NCBI RefSeq assembly: GCF_001270745.1
Contig: NZ_KQ434753.1
Span: forward strand, 1-64,000
Direction of reading: 5' to 3'
Length of the DNA: 64,000 nt
Source of the DNA: Jiangella muralis
GTDB taxonomy: Bacteria; Actinomycetota; Actinomycetes; Jiangellales; Jiangellaceae
Shown: positions 41,932 to 50,868 of the stretch, piece after piece
Layout: every line of letters starts with the position of its first letter
Numbering within the stretch: the first letter of the stretch is position 1
Notes under the pieces: model-generated
What the model was told of the DNA's origin: nothing
Seen by the model: the letters and a program-made list of their open reading frames with translations, nothing else
The model's database searches: none
Program-made: the position numbers and the translations under genes

Positions 41932-42702
41932 ATGACCGCGGTGCTCGTGACCGGCGCGGCCGGGAACGTCGCCGGGATGCTCCGGCCCGGCCTGGACGGC
42001 CTCGACCTGCGCGCCGTCGACACCCGCGACGTGACCGGCTGGCCCGGCGCCGACGTCCGCGTCGGCGACCTCGCCGACCCCGCCTTCACCGCCGCGGCGG
42101 TCGAGGGGATGGACGCGGTCGTACACCTGGCCGCGAACCCGTCGCCCGGCGCATCGTGGCCGCAGCTGCGCGGGCCCAACGCTGACGCCGTCGTGACGCT
42201 GCTGGACGCGGCCTGGCGGGCGGGGGTGCGGCGGGTGGTGCTGGCCAGCTCGGTGCACGCGATGGGCGGCTACGTCGCGGCCGGCCTGCCCGGCGGGGTG
42301 CTCGTCGACCCGGCGTGGCCGGTGCGGCCGTGCTGCACGTACGGCGCGAGCAAGGCGTTCGCGGAGGCGTACGCCCGCACCGTCGCCGACGGCGGCGGGC
42401 CGTCGGTGCTGTGCCTGCGCCTGGGCGGCGTGCTGCCGCTGCCCTTGGACACCGGCAACCTGCTGGCCTGGCTCTCCCCCGGCGACCTGCGGCTGCTGGT
42501 GCGGTCGGCGCTGGCGGCGGACGTCAGGTACGGCTGCTACTTCGGGGTGTCGGCCAACACTCGCGGTGTCTTCTCCTACGCCAACGCGGCGGCCGAGCTG
42601 GGCTACCGGCCGGAGTCCGATGCCGAGACCTACGCCGCCTCCGTTGCCCCCGGCGACGGCGGCTTCTGCCGCTGGCGCGACGAGGAGGCGCCGACGGCCT
42701 GA
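41932..42702 (+). CDS. Uronate dehydrogenase-like NAD-dependent epimerase/dehydratase-family protein
   Basis: 256-residue extended SDR. The NAD loop is VTGAAGNVAG (6-15). The active site has SSVHAMGGY (106-114) and Tyr137/Lys141 (TYGASK). The downstream SAN segment and LGYRPESDAETY match uronate dehydrogenases of the Agrobacterium type, which oxidise D-galacturonate or D-glucuronate to the aldarolactone. The ATG at 41932 with GAGG is preferred to the GTG at 41926. Together with the dehydratases and the aldolase it completes an oxidative uronate route on paper. Confidence 0.78.
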   Translation: MTAVLVTGAAGNVAGMLRPGLDGLDLRAVDTRDVTGWPGADVRVGDLADPAFTAAAVEGMDAVVHLAANPSPGASWPQLRGPNADAVVTLLDAAWRAGVRRVVLASSVHAMGGYVAAGLPGGVLVDPAWPVRPCCTYGASKAFAEAYARTVADGGGPSVLCLRLGGVLPLPLDTGNLLAWLSPGDLRLLVRSALAADVRYGCYFGVSANTRGVFSYANAAAELGYRPESDAETYAASVAPGDGGFCRWRDEEAPTA

Positions 42703-42733
42703 CCCGGCGGATCTTCCTCCCCGCCCCCCTGCT

Positions 42734-45691
42734 TCAGGAGGCGGCGGTGTCGAGCAGGCCGTCGCGATGGGCGATGGCGGCCGCCTCGCCGCGGCCGGAC
42801 GCGCCGAGCTTGGCCAGGATGTTCGACACGTGCACGCTGGCCGTCTTGGCGCTGATGAACAGCTCTTCACCGATCTCGCGGTTGCTCCGCCCCGCCGCCA
42901 CCAGCCGCAGCACCTCGTGCTCGCGCACCGTCAGCCCGGACGGCGCCGCGGGGGCGGGCACGCCGGAGACCAGCGGCAGCTGGGCCCGCCGCGAGAACGC
43001 GTCGATCCAGCCGCGGTACAGCCCGGCGCCCACGGAGTCGGCTTCGGCGGCCGCCTGCCGCAGCGCGTCGAGGGCGTCGTCGCGCCGGCCCGCCCCGACC
43101 AGCGCCTGGCCGAGCCGGAACCCGGCGTACACGACGAGGTGCACCGGCCCTTCGGCCGCCCGCAACGCCGTCAGCGCCCGCTCCCACGCCAGCACATCGG
43201 TGCCGCCGGCGCCCGCCAGCTCGGCGTCGACCAGCACCGTCCACAGGACGACCGGCCAGCCGCGGGACGCCTGGGCGACGAGCGCCCGCAGCCATGCGGC
43301 GTCGGCCGCGAACCCGTCCGCGGCGCCGCCGGCCGCCGCCTCGCCGGCGGCGCGGACCCGGGCCCCCAGCGCCTGCGCCCCGGCGAACGCCAGCGGCAGG
43401 TCGTACCCGGGCACCGCGACCTCGGCCGACCGCCCGACTTCGGTGGCGACGGCGGACCAGGCCCGCTCGGCATCGCCCTGGGCGAGGGCGACGTCGGCTT
43501 CGAGGCGAGCGACCAGGCGGCTGTCCTGCGGCAGCACGACACGGCGGGTCATGCCGGCCCGCAGCCGGTCTGCGGCGGCGGCCGCGGCGGTGACGTCGCC
43601 GCGCCAGAGGAGGAGCCAGGCCTGCAGGCCGATCATGTGCCGCTCGTGGTTGGGCGGCGGCACCAGTTCGAGGCCGCGCTCGATCATCCGCTCGGCCCGC
43701 TCCCAGTCGCCCAGCGCCATCATCGGCTCGGCGGCGTTGCCGGCCAGCACGACGCCGGAGGTGCGCTTGCGGCCACGCTTGCGGGCGTGCTCGTAGCCCT
43801 CGGTGGCGACGTCGACGGCGTCGCGGTAGCGGCCGAGCAGGAAGTAGGCGTCGGATAGGTTGACGAAGTAGCGGTGCAGGTGGTCGGGGCCGGCGGTGGC
43901 CGTGGGCCCGGCCCGGCGCAGCTCGTCGAGCGCCTTCTCGACGTCGCCCAGGTGCATCCAGGCGGAGCCTCGGGTGATCTGCGCGGACGCCACGACGCGG
44001 TCGAGCCCGATGGCGGTGGCGACCCGCTCGGTCTCGTCGGCGACCTCCAGCGACTCGGCGAAGCGCCAGTCGAGCATGAGCATGGTGGCCAGCCAGTCGA
44101 GCGCCTCGGCCCGCTGCACCGACGGCTCGGCCGGGATCAGCTCGCGCGCCTCCATGAGCGCTTCGATGGCGCCGGGCCGGCCCAGCCGGTTCTTCACGCT
44201 GCCGAGGTGCGCCAGCAGCCAGCCGGCCCGAACCGGGTCGGCGGACCGGTCGACCAGCCGCAGCCCCTCTTTCACCAGCGACAGCGTGCGCTCGGTCTCG
44301 CCCGCCGCGTAGGCCTCGGTGGCCGCCCGGATGAGGAGGTCGAGGCGGTCGCTGCCGGCCACCCGCTCGGGCTCGGCGACCTGGTCCCACAGTTCCAGTG
44401 CCCGTTCGAGCAGCTGCTGCGCGGTGGCGTGAGCGTAGCTGCGGACCAGCTCGTCGGCCGCCGTGATCGACCACGCGAACGCTCGCTCGACGTCGTGGGC
44501 GGAGTACCAGTGGTGCGCGATCTCGGCCGCGGTGGGCGTGCTGGGCATCAGCTCGGGGTGTGCCTCGAGCGCCTGCGCGTACCGGGCGTGCTTGCGTGCG
44601 TGCTCGCCCGGCAGCATGTCGGCGTGCAGGGCCTCGCGCAGCAGCGCGTGCCGGAACGCGTAGCCGTCGCCGTCGACCACGATGACGCCGGCCGAGACGG
44701 CCTCGCGCAGCGCGGTCTCCAGCGGCCCGGACTCCTCGCCGGCGACGAACTCGAGGACGGAATGGTCGACGCGGTTGCCAGCCGCCGACATCAGCCGCAG
44801 CAGCCGCTGGGTGTACTCGGAAAGCGGCTCGACCCGGACCAGCAGGAGGTCGCGCAGCGACCCGGGGAGGTCGCCGCAGTCGTCGGCGTAGGCCAGCTCC
44901 TCGACGAAGAACGGGATGCCCTCGCTGCGCCGGACGATGCGGTCGACATGGGACCGCTCCGGCGGCCGGCCCAGCAGCTCGCGCAACTGCTGGACGACCT
45001 CGTCGGCGTCGAGCCGGGGCAGCTCGATGCGGTGCACCTGGCGCAGGCGGTCGAGCTCGGCCAGCAGCGGCCGCAGCGGATGGCCGCGATGCAGTTCGTC
45101 GGAGCGGTACGTGGCGACGATCAGCAGCTGGGCGTCGCGCACCCCGCGGATGAGGAAGCGCAGGAGGTCGCGGGTGGCGCTGTCGGCCCACTGGAGGTCC
45201 TCGAGCACCACCACCAGCGGACGTTCGGCCGCGACCCGTTCGAACAGCGACGTGACCACCTCGTACAGCCGGCCGCGGCCCTCGGGCCCTTCGGCCGGCG
45301 CGACGCCCACCTCGGGCACCAGCCCGGCCAGCACGTCGCCGCCGGGGCCGGCCAGCTCGAGCAGCCGCTGCGCCCCGAACTCGGCGTGCAGCCCGCGCAG
45401 CGCGCCCACCAGCGGCGCGAACGCCGGACCCTCGCCGTCGAGCGGGACCGACTGGCCGGCGACGGTGCGGGTGCCACCGGCGACCACCTCGGCCACGAAC
45501 TCCTCAGTCAGCCGCGTCTTCCCGATGCCGGCCTCGCCGCCCAGCAGGACGGTGACCGGCTCGCCCGCACACGCGGTGGCGTAGGCCTCTCGGAGGTCGG
45601 CGAGCTGCCGTTCCCTCCCGACCAGGCCCACGGTGCGGGTGACGTGAATGACCACGCCGTTCATCCTGCCACCCGCCACCGACAGCCCCAT
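42734..45691 (-). CDS. LAL-type LuxR regulator with AAA ATPase domain
   Basis: 985 residues. The ATP-binding domain follows a VGLVGRERQL opening: Walker A GGEAGIGKTR and Walker B VVVLEDLQWADSATRDLLRF. A long helical TPR-like middle (about 340-880) precedes the C-terminal LuxR HTH (LTVREHEVLRLVAAGRSNRE, then ISAKTASVHVSNILAKLGAS). LAL regulators are large ATP-dependent activators of sugar or secondary-metabolite genes. The ATG at 45691 has GGAGGG eight bases upstream. It is co-transcribed with a 57-residue protein. It ends tail to tail with the uronate-dehydrogenase-like gene, 31 bases away. Target unknown. Confidence 0.92.
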   Translation of the reverse strand: MGLSVAGGRMNGVVIHVTRTVGLVGRERQLADLREAYATACAGEPVTVLLGGEAGIGKTRLTEEFVAEVVAGGTRTVAGQSVPLDGEGPAFAPLVGALRGLHAEFGAQRLLELAGPGGDVLAGLVPEVGVAPAEGPEGRGRLYEVVTSLFERVAAERPLVVVLEDLQWADSATRDLLRFLIRGVRDAQLLIVATYRSDELHRGHPLRPLLAELDRLRQVHRIELPRLDADEVVQQLRELLGRPPERSHVDRIVRRSEGIPFFVEELAYADDCGDLPGSLRDLLLVRVEPLSEYTQRLLRLMSAAGNRVDHSVLEFVAGEESGPLETALREAVSAGVIVVDGDGYAFRHALLREALHADMLPGEHARKHARYAQALEAHPELMPSTPTAAEIAHHWYSAHDVERAFAWSITAADELVRSYAHATAQQLLERALELWDQVAEPERVAGSDRLDLLIRAATEAYAAGETERTLSLVKEGLRLVDRSADPVRAGWLLAHLGSVKNRLGRPGAIEALMEARELIPAEPSVQRAEALDWLATMLMLDWRFAESLEVADETERVATAIGLDRVVASAQITRGSAWMHLGDVEKALDELRRAGPTATAGPDHLHRYFVNLSDAYFLLGRYRDAVDVATEGYEHARKRGRKRTSGVVLAGNAAEPMMALGDWERAERMIERGLELVPPPNHERHMIGLQAWLLLWRGDVTAAAAAADRLRAGMTRRVVLPQDSRLVARLEADVALAQGDAERAWSAVATEVGRSAEVAVPGYDLPLAFAGAQALGARVRAAGEAAAGGAADGFAADAAWLRALVAQASRGWPVVLWTVLVDAELAGAGGTDVLAWERALTALRAAEGPVHLVVYAGFRLGQALVGAGRRDDALDALRQAAAEADSVGAGLYRGWIDAFSRRAQLPLVSGVPAPAAPSGLTVREHEVLRLVAAGRSNREIGEELFISAKTASVHVSNILAKLGASGRGEAAAIAHRDGLLDTAAS

Positions 45692-45721
45692 ACGAATTTC
45701 CCTCCAGCAGACCGCGCCCGC

Positions 45722-45895
45722 TCAGGCGGTGCGCGCCCGGCCGCGCGCCGTGGCGCCGCCGGCCTTGCGGGCGCTGCCCCGCCGCAGAGCGGACAGCGCC
45801 TGGCGGGCCAGCCCGTCCCGGCGCGCCTCCGCCTGCAGCTCGCGCGACCGCTGGTCGTGGACGATCCGTGCCGCGTAGTCCCCGTTGATGCTCAT
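45722..45895 (-). CDS. Small basic protein encoded upstream of the LAL regulator
   Basis: 57 residues, missed by length cut-offs. The ATG has AGGAG nine bases upstream. The product starts SINGDYAARIVHDQRSRELQ, continues as one charged helix, and ends in an Arg/Ala/Gly-rich tail (about 39-57). Its stop lies 30 bases before the LAL start, so both are on one transcript. Similar short actinobacterial proteins with a DYAxRIxxDxxxE helix exist, but I cannot assign a function. Confidence 0.65.
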   Translation of the reverse strand: MSINGDYAARIVHDQRSRELQAEARRDGLARQALSALRRGSARKAGGATARGRARTA

Positions 45896-45941
45896 GATGC
45901 TCGGCTCCTGCCCCTACTCGTTTCTTCCTGATATCGAGCAT

Positions 45942-46566
45942 GGTTCTGAGGCGCCGTGTGACGCATCGGGAGACTGCCGCATTGTGGCCGGACGGAACCG
46001 TCTAAGGCGGTCTGAGGTGGCGTCTAAGGTGGCCCGGAAGACCTAGGCGTGGCCGGGTCTGCCGCGTTCACCGCCTTGCGGCAGTGCGCTGGGGTCCGGG
46101 GGCAGTCTGGGCACGCCTCACTTCACCCGCGCCGAGTGCACCTCACCCGCGCAAGGACCGCATGACCACCGATGACGACCGTCATCCGGTGCTGCGGCGG
46201 GTGACGTGCTCCCCACGCGAGTGACGTCGACGCCCTGGGCCGTGGACGACCAAACGGTGCACCCGGGCGGGCTCTGCCCGCACTTCCCCCGTCCCCCTGA
46301 TAGCTGCCCGTTCTTGGCCGCGGTGCCGGGGGTCAAGCGGTGCTTCGCCCGCGCGAAGCGCCGTTGGGCTCCGCTTGAGGCGCGGTGCCGCGGCTAAGAA
46401 AATGGGCAGCAGGGGGACGGCCCACGTGCCGCAAAGCGGCGAACGCGGCGGGCACCCCGGCGAACCAGACGCGACAGCCCAGGACAACGGATCCACCGTT
46501 CGGTGGACCCCGCGGCCCACCACGCGGTGCTCGCCGCGGCCATCGTCCCGGGCGCATCGTGGTGGC
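45942..46566. other. 625-bp non-coding region with repeats and stem-loops
   Basis: No convincing gene. It holds three imperfect GTCTAAGG/GTCTGAGG repeats (about 46000-46031) and paired CACCCGCGC repeats near 46128-46151. A nested hairpin combines TCAAGCGG (46333-46340) with CCGCTTGA (46371-46378), enclosing GCTTCGC (46342-46348) with GCGAAGC (46353-46359). A 20-codon frame at 46162-46224 with AAGGA before it is possible but unsupported. The region probably carries the promoters of the small gene and, at its right end, of the ABC exporter. It may also hide a decayed element or a non-coding RNA. Confidence 0.5.
46492..46507. promoter_or_regulatory. Inverted repeat upstream of the ABC exporter
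   Basis: TCCACCG-TT-CGGTGGA, perfect seven-base arms, 60 bases before the ABC ATPase start. It is a candidate binding site for the response regulator encoded further down (50207-50851). Confidence 0.4.
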
Positions 46567-47433
46567 ATGACGACTTCCGCCATCCGGGTACGCGGCCTGC
46601 GCAAGGCCTACGCCGGTGTCACCGCCGTCAGCGGGCTGGACCTCGACGTCGCGCACGGGGAGGTCTTCGCGCTGCTGGGACCGAACGGCGCCGGCAAGAC
46701 CACCACCGTGGAGATCCTCGAGGGGTACCGCCGCCGCGACGCCGGTGAGGTGAGCGTGCTGGGCGCGGACCCGGCGCGGCCGGACGCCGGCTGGCGGGCT
46801 CGCATCGGCATCGTGCTGCAGAGTTCCGGCGGCCACGACGAGCTGACCGTGCAGGAGTTGGTGCACCACTTCGCCGGCTACTACCCCGGCGCCCGCGACC
46901 CGGACGATGTCATCGCGGCCGTCGGGCTGGACGAGAAGCGCGCGACCCGGGCGCGGCACCTGTCCGGCGGGCAGCGCCGCCGGCTGGACGTCGCGCTGGG
47001 CATCCTGGGCAACCCGGAGCTGCTGTTCCTGGACGAGCCCACGACGGGGTTCGACCCGGAGGCGCGGCGGGAGTTCTGGGCGCTCATCACGTCGCTGGCC
47101 GACGGCGGCACGACGATCGTCCTCACCACCCACTATCTCGACGAGGCCGAGCAGCTGGCCGGACGCGTCGGCGTCATCGCCGGCGGGCGCATCGTCGCGC
47201 TGGACACCCCGGACCGCCTCGGCGGCCGCGACCACGACCTCGCGGTCGTCCGGTGGAGTGAGGACGGGCGCCAGCGCACCGAGCGGACGGCCGAGCCGAC
47301 GGCACTGGTCGCCCAGCTGGCCGGCCGGCTGGGCGGCGAGGTCCCCGGCCTCATCGTCAGCCGCGCGACGCTGGAGGACGTGTACCTGCGGCTGATCGGC
47401 CAGCCGGAACAGACCCTGGAGGTCGTGTCATGA
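46567..47433 (+). CDS. ABC exporter ATP-binding protein (DrrA/LnrL-like)
   Basis: 288 residues. Walker A GPNGAGKTTT (about 38-47), signature LSGGQRRRLDVAL, Walker B LLFLDEPTTGFD and switch His in TTHYLDEAE. The C-terminal tail after about 215 is the short accessory domain usual in DrrA-type exporters. The stop overlaps the permease start by four bases. With the permease, kinase and regulator it forms a drug-efflux plus two-component set like linearmycin or daunorubicin resistance loci; the compound is unknown. Confidence 0.93.
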   Translation: MTTSAIRVRGLRKAYAGVTAVSGLDLDVAHGEVFALLGPNGAGKTTTVEILEGYRRRDAGEVSVLGADPARPDAGWRARIGIVLQSSGGHDELTVQELVHHFAGYYPGARDPDDVIAAVGLDEKRATRARHLSGGQRRRLDVALGILGNPELLFLDEPTTGFDPEARREFWALITSLADGGTTIVLTTHYLDEAEQLAGRVGVIAGGRIVALDTPDRLGGRDHDLAVVRWSEDGRQRTERTAEPTALVAQLAGRLGGEVPGLIVSRATLEDVYLRLIGQPEQTLEVVS

Positions 47434-48248
47434 GCACCGCCGTGAGCCCGGCCCGCATCGCGATGTCGCGCGCCTCGCTGGAGACCCGCAGCTACTTCCG
47501 TGAACGCGACTCCGTCATCTTCTCGTTCCTGTTCCCGGTCATCATGCTGGGCATCTTCGCCGTCGTGTTCGGCGGCGAGGACGTCGGGCCGAGCAGCGGC
47601 GCCCCGGTCGACTTCGCGCAGTACTTCCTGCCCGGCATGGTCGCCTCGGGCATCATGCTGGTCAGCTTCCAGACGCTGGCGATCAGCCTGGCCATCGAGC
47701 GCGAGGACGGCACGCTGAAGCGGCTGCGCGGCACGCCGATGCCGCCGGTGTCGTACTTCCTCGGCAAGGTCGGCATGATCCTGGTCGTCGGGCTGAGTCA
47801 GATCGCGTTGCTGCTGGCGGTCGCCGCGGTGGCCTTCGGCGTCGAGCTGCCCACCGAGCCGTCGAAGTGGCTGACGTTCGCCTGGTGCTACGTGCTCGGC
47901 ACGGCCGGCGGCGCCGTCCTGGGCATCGCGTACTCGTCGGTGCCGCGGTCGGCGAAGAGCGCGTCCGCCGTCGTCGTGGGGCCGCTGCTGGTATTGCAAT
48001 TCATCTCGGGTGTGTTCTTCGTCTTCAACGACCTGCCAAGCTGGCTGCAGAACGTCGCCTCGGTGTTCCCGCTGAAATGGCTGGCCCAGGGCATGCGTTC
48101 GGTGTTCCTACCCGACCGCCTCGAGACGCTGGAGGTATCCGCATCATGGCAGCACGGCCCGACGGCGCTGATCCTGTCGCTGTGGCTGATCGCGGGTCTG
48201 GTGATCTGCGTCCGGACGTTCCGGTGGCAGCGCAGGGACGACGGCTGA
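47430..48248 (+). CDS. ABC-2 type exporter permease
   Basis: 272 residues with six membrane helices (for example VIFSFLFPVIMLGIFAVVF and MILVVGLSQIALLLAVAAVA). It follows the ATPase by ATGA overlap. The REDGTLKRLRGTPMPP segment is the coupling element typical of ABC-2 permeases. One permease gene implies a homodimer with two ATPase copies. Confidence 0.92.
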   Translation: MSTAVSPARIAMSRASLETRSYFRERDSVIFSFLFPVIMLGIFAVVFGGEDVGPSSGAPVDFAQYFLPGMVASGIMLVSFQTLAISLAIEREDGTLKRLRGTPMPPVSYFLGKVGMILVVGLSQIALLLAVAAVAFGVELPTEPSKWLTFAWCYVLGTAGGAVLGIAYSSVPRSAKSASAVVVGPLLVLQFISGVFFVFNDLPSWLQNVASVFPLKWLAQGMRSVFLPDRLETLEVSASWQHGPTALILSLWLIAGLVICVRTFRWQRRDDG

Positions 48249-48268
48249 CGGCGGCCGGCGGCGACCCG

Positions 48269-49477
48269 GTGCGCAGCAGCGTCGCCGAGCTGGACGCGTT
48301 CTGGCAGCGCACCACCGTCGCCTGGCACGGCGTCTACCTGGGGCTGCTGGGGCTGCTCGCGCTGATCATCGGCAGCTCCGGCAACCTCTCCAGCGACGAC
48401 CGCCTGACCGGCCTGCTCGCGGTGACGGCGATGGTCGTCGTCTACCTGCTGCTCGGGCGGCGGCTGCTGGGCACCGACGGGATCGGCTGGCAGGTGGTGG
48501 TCCAGCTGGTGGTCAGCTGGGGCTGCCTCTACCTGCTGCTCGGCACCGGCATCTTCGACGCGTACTTCCTGCTGTTCGCCCTGATCCCGCACATCTGGGT
48601 GTACCTGCCGACGCGGTGGGCCATCGGCGCGACGTTCGTGTTCCTGTCCGGCCTGGCCGTCATCGAGGTCGGCCGCGACGGCTGGACCGCGGCGGCCGTG
48701 CGCGACGTCGCGCCGCAGATAACGCTGCAGATCGGCGTGTCGCTGCTGATGGGGCTGTTCATCACGCACGTGTTCTTCCAGGCGGAGAAGCGGGCCGAGC
48801 TGATCGACGAGTTGGAGCGCACCCGCACCGAGCTGGCCCAATTGGAGCACTCGCGCGGCGTGCTGGCCGAGCGGGAGCGGCTCTCGCACGAGATCCACGA
48901 CACGCTGGCGCAGGGCTTCACCAGCATCCTCACGCTGGCGCAGGCCATCGAGGTGGTGCTGGACCGCGACCCCGGCGCCGTCCGCGACCGGCTGGCGCTG
49001 CTGGAGCAGACCGCCCGCGACAACCTCGCCGAGGCGCGTGCGCTGGTCAGCTCGCTGGCGCCGGTCAGCCTGCAGGACGCGACGCTGCCTGAGGCGATCG
49101 AACGCCTGGCCGCCCGGTTCGCCGACGAGACCGGGCTGGAGATCAGCCTGCAGATCGACGAGGCCGGCCCGCCGTTGCCGGCGAACGTCGAGGTCGTGCT
49201 GCTGCGCGCGACCCAGGAGGCACTGACGAACGTGCGCAAGCACGCCGGCGCCCGCCGGGTCATCGTCGCGCTGCGGTTCCGGTCCGGCCCGCCCGGCGCG
49301 GCCACGGTCGCCGTCGTCGACGACGGGCGCGGGTTCCGGCCGGGCGGGGCGCACGACGGGTACGGGCTGCGCGGCATGCGGGCGCGGGTCGAGCAGGTCG
49401 GCGGGCTGCTCGAGGTCGTCAGCGCGCCGGCCGCCGGTACCACCGTCCGTGCGACCGTCGGGCTGGCGCCGGCGTAG
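48269..49477 (+). CDS. Sensor histidine kinase (HisKA_3, NarL/LiaS type)
   Basis: About 402 residues if it starts at GTG 48269; a GTG at 48224 overlapping the permease gene is an alternative, and neither has a strong ribosome site. There are five or six membrane helices with very short loops (about 20-165), so it probably senses within the membrane. Coiled linker ELIDELERTRTELAQLEHSR, phospho-acceptor H in RLSHEIHDTLAQG, N-box EALTNVRKHAGA, G-box VDDGRGF and GLRGMRARVEQVGG. It controls the adjacent exporter, probably through the regulator at 50207-50851. Confidence 0.9.
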   Translation: MRSSVAELDAFWQRTTVAWHGVYLGLLGLLALIIGSSGNLSSDDRLTGLLAVTAMVVVYLLLGRRLLGTDGIGWQVVVQLVVSWGCLYLLLGTGIFDAYFLLFALIPHIWVYLPTRWAIGATFVFLSGLAVIEVGRDGWTAAAVRDVAPQITLQIGVSLLMGLFITHVFFQAEKRAELIDELERTRTELAQLEHSRGVLAERERLSHEIHDTLAQGFTSILTLAQAIEVVLDRDPGAVRDRLALLEQTARDNLAEARALVSSLAPVSLQDATLPEAIERLAARFADETGLEISLQIDEAGPPLPANVEVVLLRATQEALTNVRKHAGARRVIVALRFRSGPPGAATVAVVDDGRGFRPGGAHDGYGLRGMRARVEQVGGLLEVVSAPAAGTTVRATVGLAPA

Positions 49478-49489
49478 CGGCGCACTCCA

Positions 49490-50176
49490 TCAGCGCTGGA
49501 ATGCCCAGGACACCATCAAGGGGAACTCGGCTTGCCAGAAGGGGTCGCCGTGATCGCCGAGCCGCTCGGCCATGACGACGTCCACGCCGGCGTCGAGCAG
49601 CGCGGCCGCCCATCGAGTCGCGTTCTCGAGGAACCACGGCTCCAGCGTCCCGGCGACGAGGTACGTGCGCGGCAGCGGGCGCGGCATCACGGCGGGCGGG
49701 CGGAAGCCGCCGCCCGGTGACGCGCAGAAGACCGCACCGTAGATGTCCGGGTGGCGAAGCCCCATGGCGAGGGCGAGCTCACCACCGGCTGACGCGCCGC
49801 ACACCGCGGTGCGGTCGGAGGGCAGGTCGAGGCTGAAACGTGACCGTACCCAGCCACGGACCTCCTCGACGAAGAACCGCTCGTGTGCCGCGAACCGTTC
49901 CTCATCGAAGGACGGTGAGTACTCGCCGATCCGGATCATCTCGTCCGGGTCGTCCGTCCGGTGGGTACCGACGATCATGGTGGGCGGCACGTCGGCCGCC
50001 TCGAGGTGTCCGCCCCACTGCGAGATGAGCTGGCCATCGCCTGCGAACACGACAGCTTCCGGTGGATCCGGCGGCACGTACACGGTCACCTGCCGCCCGC
50101 CGTCGTAGTCGAACGTCTCGGTGACCAGCTCGCCTGCGATCGGATCGGCGCGCGCCGGCTCCGGCTTCTTGCGCAC
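49490..50176 (-). CDS. Alpha/beta-hydrolase esterase (IroE/Fes-like)
   Basis: About 228 residues. The nucleophile elbow is CGASAGGELALAMG, and the catalytic His is probably in RLGDHGDPFWQAEFPLM, near the C-terminus. The opening TETFDYDGGRQVTVYVPPDP and HERFFVEEVRGWVR fit putative esterases of the esterase D/enterochelin type. The GTG start at 50176 lacks a clear ribosome site and lies 30 bases from the divergent response regulator. It sits on the opposite strand between the histidine kinase and its regulator. Substrate unknown. Confidence 0.75.
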   Translation of the reverse strand: MRKKPEPARADPIAGELVTETFDYDGGRQVTVYVPPDPPEAVVFAGDGQLISQWGGHLEAADVPPTMIVGTHRTDDPDEMIRIGEYSPSFDEERFAAHERFFVEEVRGWVRSRFSLDLPSDRTAVCGASAGGELALAMGLRHPDIYGAVFCASPGGGFRPPAVMPRPLPRTYLVAGTLEPWFLENATRWAAALLDAGVDVVMAERLGDHGDPFWQAEFPLMVSWAFQR

Positions 50177-50206
50177 GACATCAGGGTAGCGTGGACGGCC
50201 GTGACG

Positions 50207-50851
50207 ATGTTGCGGCTGCTGCTGGTCGACGACCACCCGGTCGTGCGCACCGGGCTGGCCGGCATGCTGGGCGCCGAGGACGACTTCGAGGTGGTCGGCG
50301 AGGCCGGTGACGGCGAGGAGGCCCTGGTGCTGGCCCGCCGGCTGCGTCCGGACGTCATCCTGATGGACCTGCGGATGCCCCGGCTGGACGGCGCCGAGGC
50401 GACTGCGCGCATCCTGGCCGAGCTGCCCGGCACCCGGATCCTGGTGCTGACCACGTACGACACCGACTCCGACATCGTCCGCGCGGTCGAGGCGGGCGCC
50501 ACCGGCTACCTGCTCAAGGACACCCCACGGATCGACCTCGCCGCGGCCGTCCGGGCGGCGCACCGGGGCGAGACGATCCTGGCGCCGCCGGTGGCCGCGC
50601 GCCTGGTCAGCCGCATGCGGGCGCCGTCGGTGCCGCCGTTGACGCCGCGTGAGCGGGAGGTGCTGGCCGCCGTCGCCACGGGGCTGTCGAACGCCGAGGT
50701 CGGGCGGGCACTGCACATCGGCGAGGCGACGGTGAAGACGCATCTGCTGCGCGTCTTCGCGAAGCTCGGGGTGGACGACCGGACGGCGGCCGTGACGACG
50801 GCGTACGCTCAGGGCATCCTCGCGCCGCCGGGGTCGTCCCTGCCGTCCTGA
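50207..50851 (+). CDS. NarL/LuxR-type response regulator
   Basis: 214 residues (ATG 50207; GTG 50201 also possible). Receiver domain: acidic pocket LLVDDHPVVRTG, phospho-acceptor Asp in ILMDLRMPRLDG, Thr in VLTTYD and Lys in YLLKDTP. LuxR HTH: LTPREREVLAAVATGLSNAE and GEATVKTHLLRVFAKLGVDD. It is the evident partner of the HisKA_3 kinase despite the esterase gene between them, and probably activates the ABC exporter. Confidence 0.93.
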   Translation: MLRLLLVDDHPVVRTGLAGMLGAEDDFEVVGEAGDGEEALVLARRLRPDVILMDLRMPRLDGAEATARILAELPGTRILVLTTYDTDSDIVRAVEAGATGYLLKDTPRIDLAAAVRAAHRGETILAPPVAARLVSRMRAPSVPPLTPREREVLAAVATGLSNAEVGRALHIGEATVKTHLLRVFAKLGVDDRTAAVTTAYAQGILAPPGSSLPS

Positions 50852-50868
50852 GCCCGCCCGGCAATACT

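Noticed and set aside
46162-46224. 20-residue reading frame with AAGGA upstream as a leader peptide
   Set aside because: No biased codons, and no gene directly downstream that it could control.
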